Part shown: positions 11,401 through 19,494 of the stretch, one piece after another
How positions within the stretch are numbered: position 1 is the first letter of the stretch
Layout: every line of letters begins with the position of its first letter
NCBI GenBank assembly: GCA_039105265.1
Contig: JAPFFF010000033.1
Location: forward strand, 868,001 to 932,000
DNA length: 64,000 bases
Source: Tritrichomonas musculus
Lineage: Eukaryota; Parabasalia; Tritrichomonadida; Tritrichomonadidae
Direction: 5' to 3'
Position numbers and translations under genes: made by a program
Notes under the pieces: generated by a model
Database searches by the model: none
Seen by the model: the letters and a program-made list of their open reading frames with translations, nothing else
Told to the model about the DNA's origin: nothing

Positions 11401-14400
11401 ATCGATTCTTGGCTCAAGAAAAAAGATATCTTCGACAAAGATCCATTAATTCAAGAATATCTTAATATGCCGAAAAATAAAGTTACGATTACTGGATTAT
11501 TGAAAAGATACAAATCAAATACAAATCCAGAAGAAGTCAGAATTGATGCGAGATGTTATGTCTTAAATGAAATGAATAAAGTTGTATATGAAAAATATTT
11601 AAAAGAAACAAATGAAAAAGACGATAAGTATTTGACCATAACTGATCAGAAAGAATTGGCAGAATATTTCAGAAAGAAACAAGAACAACATAATAAGGAC
11701 CAAATTGATTGGAAAAAACTTGATCCTCTTCGATTAGAATGGAATAAAATTCATACCGGAGACGATAAAAAATTCTTAAAAGATTGGCAAGCTGTCTATA
11801 AGTATTGGAATGGACAACTACAAGAAGCAACAGTCGAATTGAAACTAGAAAAAGATAAACATAATTGGCAAAAAGAATTTCAAGAACCGTTTATTCCACC
11901 AGACAAGATGTCAGCAAATGATGTTCTGAAAAAAATTCAAGATTATTGGAAAATCTATTCTCGTTTTTATCAGAATTATTCAAATTTCATTTCTAACTGG
12001 AAAGAATACACTTCGAGATATCCAACAGAGAAATTAACAATGGATAAGATTATTGACACATACAAATCTGATGTCGTCACAGCAAATAATTTCTTAAAAT
12101 ATGGAATATTGAAAAGTAAATATAAGAGTGTTTACAAAAAAGATTATGCAATAAAAAATGATTATCCAACTCCAGAAGATATTGATGCATTAGAGACTGA
12201 AATCGCAACATATAGCAAACGACAAGAGGAATCCAAAACAGATACAGAATTAATGGATGCTTTTCGAGAAATGGAAAGTAAATATGATGATAATCAGGAA
12301 ACATTAAGAGAGTTGTTGGAAAAGAATAAATTTGATCCGAAGACAACAAAATTCAAATTAAAGATAAAGAATAAGATCAAAGACTTTGAGACTGATTACA
12401 AAATCATTTATACTTTAAATCAAGTAGAAGAATTTGGGTCTACCCCAGAAAGTCGTTATAATTATCTTGACAAAGAATACAAAAGAATTCAAAATGAATA
12501 TTCAAAATTAGAAGCAATGCCCAAAATAAAAGAATATTTAGATTATTATAATGATGATCTTGGAGAAGGAAAAAGTTTGAAAGATTTGTTTTCTGAAGAA
12601 ACGAATGGTCATAATGCATACAAAACTTATTATCATATCTTGATTACAGTTCATAATAAATTGAATCCAAATAAAGCAAAAGATACAACAAAAGAACCAG
12701 AAAGTTATAAACGAGCTTGTGATGATTTGAAACTTGAAATTGAAAATATTCGTGAAGCAATCAAGAAATTTGGAGGAAATTCAGTATGGAAGAAATTAAC
12801 AAATTCAGAGAAAGATGAATTAGTTGCTGAATACAAAAATACATCCTATGGTCATGTTCGAATGGCTATGAAGACAGAAATTGAAGAGTATAATAAAAAG
12901 AACGATCATGAATTCAAGTTTGATGATATTAGGAAAAAATTTGAAAAGAAAGGAAAAGAACTATCATTACTTAATAATTATATTAAAGCTGCTTTGAAAT
13001 ATAATTATGATGAAAATTTGGAAAAAATAATTAGTGACTTTAATGCAGAAATTAATGACACAACAAAAGAAGTAGATTTGAATCAAGAAAAAGATGAATT
13101 ATCAAATGCTTATGAAATTGTGAAATATTGTAAATTAACTCCATTACAGAAAAGATATGAAAGTGCTTTTGGAAGAAAAATATCTTTGGATCAAATGATG
13201 TATTATCCATATCAAATTCGTGACAAAGTTCAATGGAAAATACAAAATGAAAAAGATTTACAATTTGATATCGATACTGCTTATCATGCAAATCTTGCAA
13301 GAATATCTCATAAAGAATCTCAAGAATTTCAAGGAATTGCTAAAAATGAACAAGTTTCATTTGAAAAATTCTTAGATAAATTACGATATGATGAAGAATC
13401 TAAAACTTACTCAAAAGTGACAGAAGATGAATTGATAAGTTTATATAAAACAGCAATAAAGAATTATGAACAAGAAAAAATTGCTACCGAAAAGAAAATC
13501 AACGAAAATATAGACGCAATAAATAAAAATTTGGAAGAAGGTTCAAAAGTGACAAAAGAAGAATTGAAAGGATTAACTTATTCAGCAAAAGATTTGGATT
13601 ATGTGAATGCAATTTTAGACTTCAAACCGTTATATGAAAATCATTTTGGAAAAACAAAAATTAATGTGAAGGATATTGTTAATAAATTTGCACCAGATAC
13701 GAAAAATATTGATTGGATGTATGTATTAGAAAGTATTGCATTTATTCCATTATTAGATGACCATAATACACTTCAAAAGAAATTAGGAACGATGAAAACG
13801 GAAGATGTGGCATATGTTCATAAAACTTATATTGAACCAGAAATAGCAAAAAGACCAGAGAAAAAAGTGAAAGTAGATGATATTCGAAATGCATATGTAA
13901 AATATAAAGAACAAGTTAAAAAGGAAAAGAAAGAATATTTCAAGAATCTATTAGAAGAATATCATAAACATATCGACGATAGTTCTGAAACATATGAAAA
14001 GTTAGCTGAATTATATCCGTCATTGGATGATTTAGAAAGATATTTGAAATTGAATCGCTATATTGCAAAGACGAATAAATATTATCGAGATCTGAAAACA
14101 AATTATAAGAAAGAAAATACTCTCTTAAAATATGATGATTATAAAGATAAACCATTGAATAATTTGGAACCAAGTATCATTCTTTTGCAACAAAAAGAGA
14201 ATGAAGCAAAGAAACAATGGGATGATGAGAAAGCAAAAGATGATAAAGAGAAAGAACATAAAAAGAAAGTCGAAGAGAAATTAAAAGATTTGAATTCGTA
14301 TCGTCGAAAAATAAATATGACTGAAATTGGATTTGAAAGATTTAAGAATCAAGATACTGAAACTGCATTACATGAAATTCAAAATATGATAAATGAAGCT

Positions 14401-15429
14401 CAAGAAAAAGAAAGACAACAAAATCAAAATAATGGTAATACAATTGGTGGTGCATTAAGAAATACTGGGTATACAAATCCATTCAATAAGCCCGCAACAA
14501 CAAATACAACACCAACAACCACAACAACAACACCAACAACCACAAATACAGATTTAACAATTAATGATGATTCAGAAAAGAAAGAAGAGAATGTTTGGGC
14601 TAAACGTTATGAAGGTGGAATTACAAGTTTAATACAACAAAGTTCGAAAGGTAATGTATCAATACGCCAATTATTGTTAGAACAACAAAAGAAAAATAAA
14701 TTAAGTGGGAGACCATCAATAATGTCTCAATTCAATGAAAATCTTCCTCCTAAACCTGTTGTTCCATATCAAACAAATTCAAATATAAATAATTTATTTT
14801 CATCTAAAACAACAATGACAGAAGAGAAAGAAACACCAATAGAAAAGAAACCATTAGTAAGTCCAATATCTGAAAAACCAATGACAATGACAAAAATAGA
14901 ACCTGGTAAGAAAATTCACTTATTACCTACAAAAGTTGACGAACCAGAAGTAATTCAAACAAAATCAATGACTCAAATTTTACCAAGAAGAGGTCGGAAA
15001 AATGCACCATTACGATTCAAAGTATTGGCTCAAAAACAGAAACCAATTGAAACAAAAATTGAGGAAAAGATTGATAATGATGATGATGTTGAGGAAGTTA
15101 AACCAAAGAAACCAACAATTAATACAAAAGCTAAAGGAAATAAGAATTTGAAGAAACAAAAATCAGAAAGAAGTAAACTTTTGAAAAAGAAGAAGAAAGA
15201 ACCAAAAAATAAATTTGATATTGATATTGAAGCGAAAACAAAACCAAAAATAATTGATGAAAAAAGTACAATCGACAAACTCGATCTATCAAAAACAACA
15301 CCTGTAAAACCTATTATTGATCCTGTAAAACCTATTATTGATCCTGTAAAACCTATTATCACATCTGAAACTCCAAGTGTTATTTCAAATAATCCTCAAT
15401 TAATGAAGTTTCTGAATTCAAAGCTTTAA
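5479..15429 (+). CDS. Giant (~3,300-residue) charged helical protein of the Polinton
   Basis: The reading frame runs without interruption for nearly 10 kb, the longest gene of the element. I recognise no enzymatic domain. Most of the chain is Lys/Glu/Asn/Tyr-rich and strongly helical, with recurring W-x3-Y and Y-x2-KY type spacings that suggest degenerate ~100-residue helical-bundle repeats. From about residue 2980 it becomes disordered: a Thr/Pro/Asn tract (14490-14560), a Pro- and Lys-rich tail and three tandem DPVKPII repeats near the end (15298-15360). It opens the + strand structural block, 37 bp ahead of the next gene and close to the ATPase and capsid genes. A scaffold, tegument or length-setting role is inference from size and position. 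Its start codon is not assigned. Confidence 0.85.
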   Translation, partial: YILTYWKDEIWRYSLPVYFASDDGAVDKDKNEIPLTLVGANQFANTIAKEYPMNPGDAKQFLNDMVDPNNFDQMEKYWTAFNAMIYTNLQFLMNAQEWNSEEFFNYWYPLAKSFQNKVREYQKSIDQQYQKADDSVRIKAKEEMTHQLLKNQYEQYKKDLDAFLKQNPEREGQVYRIYYDKKIQEKLLAAKEAEQANEEYANMDQPYEVPGLTDDQVLENYINQLSADPTKRGLSDKEMLNEVREPNIANYGNDWLAKISQQIEGLPCIRLKEWIDIQGDMEEMRTKNYASSNELSQDMENRRIANTKTLIGWIGGQYLKFDRNENGENIITKLSMVGCSNGWTWTDFVHLCKLYKRSIDQFRQEISGIYQKLYESAGLKIGEDEFIDQVFDEMENLWTTRQQIKFKDQILEEWKERYANQIYLNDFQRIQSRLISGAKQIFKDFNLSDKIITGYVLQFFPDDKTTNWKTKETTAHNNLLVKREELERVKQIRNGMIETIIERKKKENEALNITNYNEKSDRDKFQQLYINGDRIIQDSLTEDLNQIMESSQTSLDNAVRKNIQKKVKEIYDSHGFSVDKDTIKSEANAIFTANNFDHDLNKLNIRLASSKNSIGLAFEEIIRTKIAPDIDVINAIAKYVSGVNSYDKNGEIQKYYQTHFSNEKEAIEFINNEAKKWHTREEEAIEKENARIIQTINQKYREAQRKFDDKDVKNVLGLFTSQDSIDAKENAYNQWIIDWDSAQKIIDKRTIEIRKTIEERMKITGERFNDNEVNNEIYLSHIYNNKKQNEVLNDLTKRLEKEQKMVEDTRKNIELETLKIQLKDAYGKEFNENLWNTILLDQTTPNINEKIKQMITDKNHQKGEDEKNLTNLLTECFSDAFSDYASGYTKFTPNAIESIMIANPECNTISKLVIYLNQHRKNFKWTGTIFKKWNKYQIWEEVADSRKFSEVGGKFDQLWILTESYADILKLFNYSVATLEQLKHHQRREEKVREYVESWETIKRQKNQTSSFMSEIEKYSQGKTKEEREDFEMEIIGHCESKEEISSYMKARGSYIALGKNMDNYADRLKFEDYYRNFSKEPDMVLKIESMVGNVPIENVPQITALEGQLMNTYPKKFSHKVFNSTKESWFKNNGKAYLLYLQYEQKYQEYLRFFQKRQNYDTFLDFSIHNGGDFTTLGTYITKEVNELTDAEKRIQTSISVLNKINELNELLPKENQYSVQTVAVAYRNETIPEIDSKLQNLINEQESYRNTNENLDEAIIRWRALFPEDLKSSTDWRTEFGSNGAAINAINKLSHIYEFWYRTHPYEGVNLWKYIHENAQDSINTAQEKLQKYYDENKYKYNTWDGNNLLKKYVQQYYQGFGRSIAEAAGFLFGKFDGNLEDCLKFFEGYEKNLKINQSFSKKGNKKFNDIGHFFNEYMSKNTKENKYTFLNQFKTDYKNYKKTRESWRTNKDYIKSQDILPKLKPEFISTITQVDMSWNEDEMYSKYLIPIAQLYYKQLHKGQDFDISNYAKDKVCFNAIVEKCDKKQKDLDTWDKSNIEATYISYQNSQQIESKLTWEQFKDKYQTPEKAQIAIDIDKYRKLIKEKLDITDEDLPGQTRFKGYHETEIGSQKRLDWLRRYYTNLTEKFNESWKSGTMLTIYNNFREKYSDDPDYSTIEKTASKYGFDYLTGKTDLNYRYHLALYKEKFNEEYKPSIAPEKNEEKEVIIEDIKKKIQSVDQYNNLNFLLVLQKYNSSAEHQLEVVDIVKNFGKDYSNAIIWLECEKLKNDIIALQPDTAEKVRAITNSITGKQELQTLYRDATKDAAAFQSTEFHQLLSKYNEYRNEHNSVDDIQRKFSTKDYIKCVNLMKCDILEKILVTNYKYTKENLKNVKESDAGLRLDHLQKIEMDLKKKIEEFESDPGVVKFWDIYRLAEDAEYRDKRNLLVAKKYDLDLAFNEVYSKAWNALSADEGIINGNSIKEKNQNYYILIDSWLKKKDIFDKDPLIQEYLNMPKNKVTITGLLKRYKSNTNPEEVRIDARCYVLNEMNKVVYEKYLKETNEKDDKYLTITDQKELAEYFRKKQEQHNKDQIDWKKLDPLRLEWNKIHTGDDKKFLKDWQAVYKYWNGQLQEATVELKLEKDKHNWQKEFQEPFIPPDKMSANDVLKKIQDYWKIYSRFYQNYSNFISNWKEYTSRYPTEKLTMDKIIDTYKSDVVTANNFLKYGILKSKYKSVYKKDYAIKNDYPTPEDIDALETEIATYSKRQEESKTDTELMDAFREMESKYDDNQETLRELLEKNKFDPKTTKFKLKIKNKIKDFETDYKIIYTLNQVEEFGSTPESRYNYLDKEYKRIQNEYSKLEAMPKIKEYLDYYNDDLGEGKSLKDLFSEETNGHNAYKTYYHILITVHNKLNPNKAKDTTKEPESYKRACDDLKLEIENIREAIKKFGGNSVWKKLTNSEKDELVAEYKNTSYGHVRMAMKTEIEEYNKKNDHEFKFDDIRKKFEKKGKELSLLNNYIKAALKYNYDENLEKIISDFNAEINDTTKEVDLNQEKDELSNAYEIVKYCKLTPLQKRYESAFGRKISLDQMMYYPYQIRDKVQWKIQNEKDLQFDIDTAYHANLARISHKESQEFQGIAKNEQVSFEKFLDKLRYDEESKTYSKVTEDELISLYKTAIKNYEQEKIATEKKINENIDAINKNLEEGSKVTKEELKGLTYSAKDLDYVNAILDFKPLYENHFGKTKINVKDIVNKFAPDTKNIDWMYVLESIAFIPLLDDHNTLQKKLGTMKTEDVAYVHKTYIEPEIAKRPEKKVKVDDIRNAYVKYKEQVKKEKKEYFKNLLEEYHKHIDDSSETYEKLAELYPSLDDLERYLKLNRYIAKTNKYYRDLKTNYKKENTLLKYDDYKDKPLNNLEPSIILLQQKENEAKKQWDDEKAKDDKEKEHKKKVEEKLKDLNSYRRKINMTEIGFERFKNQDTETALHEIQNMINEAQEKERQQNQNNGNTIGGALRNTGYTNPFNKPATTNTTPTTTTTTPTTTNTDLTINDDSEKKEENVWAKRYEGGITSLIQQSSKGNVSIRQLLLEQQKKNKLSGRPSIMSQFNENLPPKPVVPYQTNSNINNLFSSKTTMTEEKETPIEKKPLVSPISEKPMTMTKIEPGKKIHLLPTKVDEPEVIQTKSMTQILPRRGRKNAPLRFKVLAQKQKPIETKIEEKIDNDDDVEEVKPKKPTINTKAKGNKNLKKQKSERSKLLKKKKKEPKNKFDIDIEAKTKPKIIDEKSTIDKLDLSKTTPVKPIIDPVKPIIDPVKPIITSETPSVISNNPQLMKFLNSKL

Positions 15430-15466
15430 ATTTATCTTCTTTGATTTTTATTTTTATTCAAAAATC

Positions 15467-15940
15467 ATGAGTAACGCAGAGATAACAGAATTAAGAAAGT
15501 TGTTACAGGAATTCAAGAAACCAGAAAAGAAACCAAGAAAATTATCAGCATTAAATAAATTTAAGAAATATGTTATGGGAAGAGTTACTGAAAAAGCTTT
15601 AGCAGAAACAAATTATGTTGATTTAATTCCAGTTGACAAAATGAGATTATTATGTAAAGCTTATCCAATTGTTTGGAATCAATTAGTTTTACAACCACTT
15701 TATCAAGAATATGGTTTAACAACAGAAGAAGAACAAAGAAGATATCGTGGAAATAAAACAACTCAAGAAGATTATCATAAAATTGTTGACGGTTTAATTG
15801 AAAAATTGAAAACTGGACCAAAAGACGATAGACAACATTTTGAAGAAGATATTGAACAATTATTAGTAGCTGCAATTCAACAAGCATCAAGTGAATTTGA
15901 TGATGATGATGATGGAGAAGAAGAAATTACTGAAGAGTAA
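15467..15940 (+). CDS. Unknown 157-residue protein with acidic tail
   Basis: Not recognised. The N-terminus is basic (KKPEKKPRKLSALNKFKKY), the middle is helical, and the C-terminus ends in a run of Asp/Glu. It sits between the giant gene and the packaging ATPase on the same strand. The ATG at 15467 is preceded by TTTTTATTCAAAAATC, a possible initiator. The location suggests a virion or packaging role, but no domain supports it. Confidence 0.75.
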   Translation: MSNAEITELRKLLQEFKKPEKKPRKLSALNKFKKYVMGRVTEKALAETNYVDLIPVDKMRLLCKAYPIVWNQLVLQPLYQEYGLTTEEEQRRYRGNKTTQEDYHKIVDGLIEKLKTGPKDDRQHFEEDIEQLLVAAIQQASSEFDDDDDGEEEITEE

Positions 15941-15986
15941 ATTTTTATTACTTTTTTTTACATAATTTAGTCGGAATTTAAAAAAT

Positions 15987-16850
15987 ATGAGTGACAGTGA
16001 TTATTTCAGTGATAGCGAAGAAGAAGAAGTTAATTTTGCAAAAGAAAACATTAGATCAAAAATAAAAGCAAGGTTAAAATCAAATTTGAGTCCAAAAAAT
16101 GATTCTTTAATTGCTCCAATTCATGAAGATATTGTTGCTAAATATAATTCTGTTAATGTTATTGTAGGTAAACAAAGTATGGGAAAAACAGTTACAGCAT
16201 TAGAAGAAATAATTAAAATTTCAATACTTAATACTCATCATTTATTAGTTTATGTTACAAAAGATGGTGAAGAGAACGATAAAAGTTGGTTATCATTGAA
16301 ACCATTATTACAAATGCCGACAGTAGTGGTTAGTGAAAAAGATGCTGAAAAATGTATCGATGAATTATTAGCAGCAAAAAGTTTATATTACAAAATTCGA
16401 AGAGAAAGAACAAAAAATAAAATTAAACAAGAACAACTCGATGATTTATTTAATGTTTTATTTGTTGAAGATTTTGATAGAGAATATTTACATTCAATTG
16501 TATTATTTGATGATATTTCTAATTCAAAATTATTCTCATCTGAAGAATCATTTTTTAGTCAATTATTACGTAGATGTCGTCATACAAATATGTCTTATTT
16601 CTTATTAGTTCAAGGTTGGAAAGGGTTAAAACCACATATTAAAAATGAAATTAGTACATTATATTTATTACCTGGTTTTAATAAACAACAATTACGTTAC
16701 ATTTATTCTCAAGCTGCTAGTAATTTAGATTTTGAAGACTTTTTTGATGCATTTCAACAATTAAATGAAATGAAACATGAACATCCAGATGAACATCCAA
16801 TGATTGTTATTCAATGTTCTTCAGGTGGTGATACATATATTAGGTCTTAG
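15987..16850 (+). CDS. FtsK/HerA-type genome-packaging ATPase
   Basis: 287 residues. After an acidic N-terminus comes a P-loop, VNVIVGKQSMGKTVTALEE (Walker A at residues 61-68), then Walker B SIVLFDDIS (about 170-178) and a downstream RRCRHTNMSYFLLVQ segment typical of A32-like viral packaging ATPases. In Polintons and related viruses this enzyme pumps the genome into capsids. The length is normal for the family. It lies just before the capsid genes; its last 11 bases overlap the end of the convergent gene on the other strand. Confidence 0.93.
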   Translation: MSDSDYFSDSEEEEVNFAKENIRSKIKARLKSNLSPKNDSLIAPIHEDIVAKYNSVNVIVGKQSMGKTVTALEEIIKISILNTHHLLVYVTKDGEENDKSWLSLKPLLQMPTVVVSEKDAEKCIDELLAAKSLYYKIRRERTKNKIKQEQLDDLFNVLFVEDFDREYLHSIVLFDDISNSKLFSSEESFFSQLLRRCRHTNMSYFLLVQGWKGLKPHIKNEISTLYLLPGFNKQQLRYIYSQAASNLDFEDFFDAFQQLNEMKHEHPDEHPMIVIQCSSGGDTYIRS

Positions 16851-17142
16851 AGTTAATAAAATTTATAACATCATTCAAAGTAATTTTAATTTTTGCAATA
16901 TCATCTTTGATTTTCAAAATTTCTGAATCGTCTTTTTCTTCTTCTTCATTGACCTTCTTTAACATTAATTCACCTTTGATTTTGGTTATACGATAACCTT
17001 GAATATGATACTTTTTGTTTAGTTTATGTGTTGTTTCTGAATCTAGTTGTTCTTTGTTCTTAGAATAGAATAAATTAAACTCATCAGTTGTGTTAAACTC
17101 TTTTAAATAATTTTGAATTGGTTCAATAATTTTCAATTCCAT
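16840..17142 (-). CDS. Unknown 100-residue protein
   Basis: Convergent with the ATPase gene (11-bp overlap). The N-terminal ~65 residues look globular (NKKYHIQGYRITKIKGELML), followed by an acidic linker and a helix. No domain recognised. A clear ATG lies after an A/T-rich leader, and composition matches neighbouring genes. Confidence 0.65.
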   Translation of the reverse strand: MELKIIEPIQNYLKEFNTTDEFNLFYSKNKEQLDSETTHKLNKKYHIQGYRITKIKGELMLKKVNEEEEKDDSEILKIKDDIAKIKITLNDVINFINSKT

Positions 17143-17193
17143 TTTAAAAAAAATAAAATTTATTTAAACATTTTTGAAACTATTTAAAACAAT

Positions 17194-17325
17194 ATGCTGA
17201 TTGAAATTCTCTTAGGAACGCTTGTTTTAATTGAATTAGTGAACACATTATTAAGAGTGATAAAACTTTTCCCTCCTGATGATCCACCAATAGATGAAGA
17301 AGTAAGAAGGCGAATGTATTCTTAG
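17194..17325 (+). CDS. Small single-pass membrane protein (43 residues)
   Basis: A short frame starting MLIEILLGTLVLIELVNTLL, an ~18-residue hydrophobic helix, then a cytosol-like tail with PPDDPPIDEE and RRR. The stop codon overlaps the 3' end of the convergent pVI-like gene by 4 bp, a tight packing that favours a real gene. It lies inside the structural block, so a virion membrane or entry role is possible but only inferred. The overlapping - strand frame looks like a shadow. Confidence 0.55.
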   Translation: MLIEILLGTLVLIELVNTLLRVIKLFPPDDPPIDEEVRRRMYS

Positions 17326-17588
17326 TCACCAGGTTCTTTATCATACGCAGGTTGTAAGAATTTATCTTTTCCTGTTGCATTCCAAGATTGAACACGATCA
17401 TTCACTGCTCGAATTCCTTTGCCAACACCACCCAAAATAGTTCCAGCAGTTCCTCCAACAGTTCCTCCTAATTTTTCTATGGCTGGTGCAACGTAATCTG
17501 ATGCAAATTGTAAAATTTTAGGTCCATTTTTCTTTGCAAAGTTTGCAATATTGGTTCCGATTCTTTTAATCCATGTTCCAAAAGCCAT
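17322..17588 (-). CDS. Gly-rich amphipathic small protein, pVI-like candidate
   Basis: 88 residues. It starts MAFGTWIKRIGTNIANFAKK, an amphipathic helix with Trp, followed by YVAPAIEKLGGTVGGTAGTI, a Gly-rich hydrophobic stretch. This resembles in character the membrane-lytic N-terminus of adenovirus pVI and similar small virion proteins of Polintons. The similarity is compositional, not an alignment. It lies 76 bp upstream of and divergent from the first capsid gene, which supports a virion role. Confidence 0.6.
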   Translation of the reverse strand: MAFGTWIKRIGTNIANFAKKNGPKILQFASDYVAPAIEKLGGTVGGTAGTILGGVGKGIRAVNDRVQSWNATGKDKFLQPAYDKEPGD

Positions 17589-17664
17589 CTTTTTTAATTT
17601 CGTCTATTTTTCATCTTTGAAAAAAATTGGCTTTTCGAATTTTTTAAATTCTTCATAAAAACAG

Positions 17665-19320
17665 ATGACATATCAAAACGCACAATTTAAGAATTCAGGA
17701 AATGATGAAGGTGACATATTAAACTTTTTCAATAATCATTTGAGGACATTAGTACAAAAGAATGGAGGAGATAATACTTTTTCAATTGTTGAGGAATTAT
17801 GTCATGACAAAGATGAACCTATTCCAATTGGTACAAAAACAAAAATAAGATTAACTCATTCTGGTCATACAATCTCCCAAATAGAAAAAGGTTTTATCAA
17901 ATTAGATTTAGAATTGAAACTAAAATTGAAAACACCAATGGCATCTAAAACGATTTTGGGGAATTGTAAACATCTTAATTATATCTTTATTGGTTTCAAA
18001 AATGCAGCAGAAATTATATCTGAATTACAATTTTGGGTTGACGGAAAATTAATTAGTGGTTATCATCAAAGTGAAATGATTAAAGAAACTTTTGCATATA
18101 ATTCAATTCGACCAAAAGATTCCAAAAATAACGCAGCTCATGCTCATTCATTATGGGAAAGCGTATGCTGCATGAGTCCAAATGTTGCAGGTGTTTATGT
18201 TCCTCTCATTGCATTCCAGGCTGATACCACAGTTCCTGTTCATATGGAATTGAATATACCATTCACTGATTTGTTAGCTTTACAAGCTTGGAGATTGTAT
18301 CCAAATAGAATTTTAGGTGAAGTTGAAATAGAAGTCAAATTTTCTCTTGATGCTCTTGTTTGGTGTCAACTTCAACCTAAAAATGTTGGTGAAATCAAAA
18401 GATTTTGGGGATGGGCTGAACAAGGACAAAAAGAATTTGATGCACCAATATTACCTCTTTTCAATCGCTTTTCTCAATATCGAGATCCGATCATTACCGT
18501 AGAAAAAGTTGTTCATGAAGATCAAAACGGTACAACCACTGATGCTTTCACTACCAGCACTCATAAAGCTTCTTACCATTGTATATCATCATTATTCGCT
18601 GCGAAAAATGCTAGTGAATCAGAATTCTGGCATATTCAAATGAATACCCTTGAGATCACGAATGATGACGTTCGCATTGTCAAATGTCGATCGAATTGCA
18701 GTGGATTTGGAGTCAAACCTGATGTAATTGAATCATTAATGACAACATTACAAGAACCAATAATTATTCCATCACAAGAATTAACCAAATATCAATTTGA
18801 TATGAGAGTAACAGGAGGAAGTATTGATGTGTCAAAATCAGTTCCGTTAAAGAATGCAACAAATATAACAATGATGTTTCCTGCAAAAACTACTCATTGC
18901 ACAGTCTATCAAAATATTATGTTAGAGCAATGTTGGTTATCAGTCAATAAAAAGAAATATCCAGAAACTTATTTTGATAATACTTGGGATGGAAGATTTG
19001 TTAATTATCAACTAATGGCAAATGAATTAGATGGAAATATTGAACCAACAGATGAATTTGTTGAATCAATATCAAAACCAATAAATAATGTTTATCCAAC
19101 ATTTATGACTGTCGATGGAGATCCTGCAGAAAAAGAGAGATTTATGTTATGTCCATTTGATAACACAAGTTTTGGAATCAATTTTCAATTAGAACGAGGA
19201 AATTCAGGTTATGTTTTCGATGGCGTAGACTCTGGAAATCAAGCAGTATCAATCGAGTTTAAAGGAAATTTACTGTCAAGTCGATTCATAATGCATATCT
19301 TTTCCCAGATATTGAATTGA
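17665..19320 (+). CDS. Major capsid protein, copy 1 (double-jelly-roll type)
   Basis: 551 residues as read, starting MTYQNAQF, and homologous over its length to the next gene. Shared blocks include GNDEGDILNFF, LTHxxHTISQIEK, YVDGKL-type strands, DLLALQAWRLYPNRILGE, FSLDALVWCQ, GFGVKPDVIESLMTTLQEP and YQLMANELDG. The beta-rich pattern, size and place after the ATPase fit Polinton major capsid proteins, whose double jelly roll builds the icosahedral shell. A TTCATAAAAACAG initiator-like leader precedes the ATG. Compared with copy 2 it looks slightly broken (about one break). Confidence 0.82.
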   Translation: MTYQNAQFKNSGNDEGDILNFFNNHLRTLVQKNGGDNTFSIVEELCHDKDEPIPIGTKTKIRLTHSGHTISQIEKGFIKLDLELKLKLKTPMASKTILGNCKHLNYIFIGFKNAAEIISELQFWVDGKLISGYHQSEMIKETFAYNSIRPKDSKNNAAHAHSLWESVCCMSPNVAGVYVPLIAFQADTTVPVHMELNIPFTDLLALQAWRLYPNRILGEVEIEVKFSLDALVWCQLQPKNVGEIKRFWGWAEQGQKEFDAPILPLFNRFSQYRDPIITVEKVVHEDQNGTTTDAFTTSTHKASYHCISSLFAAKNASESEFWHIQMNTLEITNDDVRIVKCRSNCSGFGVKPDVIESLMTTLQEPIIIPSQELTKYQFDMRVTGGSIDVSKSVPLKNATNITMMFPAKTTHCTVYQNIMLEQCWLSVNKKKYPETYFDNTWDGRFVNYQLMANELDGNIEPTDEFVESISKPINNVYPTFMTVDGDPAEKERFMLCPFDNTSFGINFQLERGNSGYVFDGVDSGNQAVSIEFKGNLLSSRFIMHIFSQILN

Positions 19321-19494
19321 ATACGGATAAAGCCGTATCAGTCAAAATGCAAAAACAAGATCCAATTCCAGAAATGTGGATTTGTTCTGATACTTATTGG
19401 ACGTGGTCAATTCAAGATGGAGTTCAATATTACCCACGTGGAAGGCCAACTGGTTATGACTAAGATAAGATCTAAATTTTTTTTGCAAGATCAA

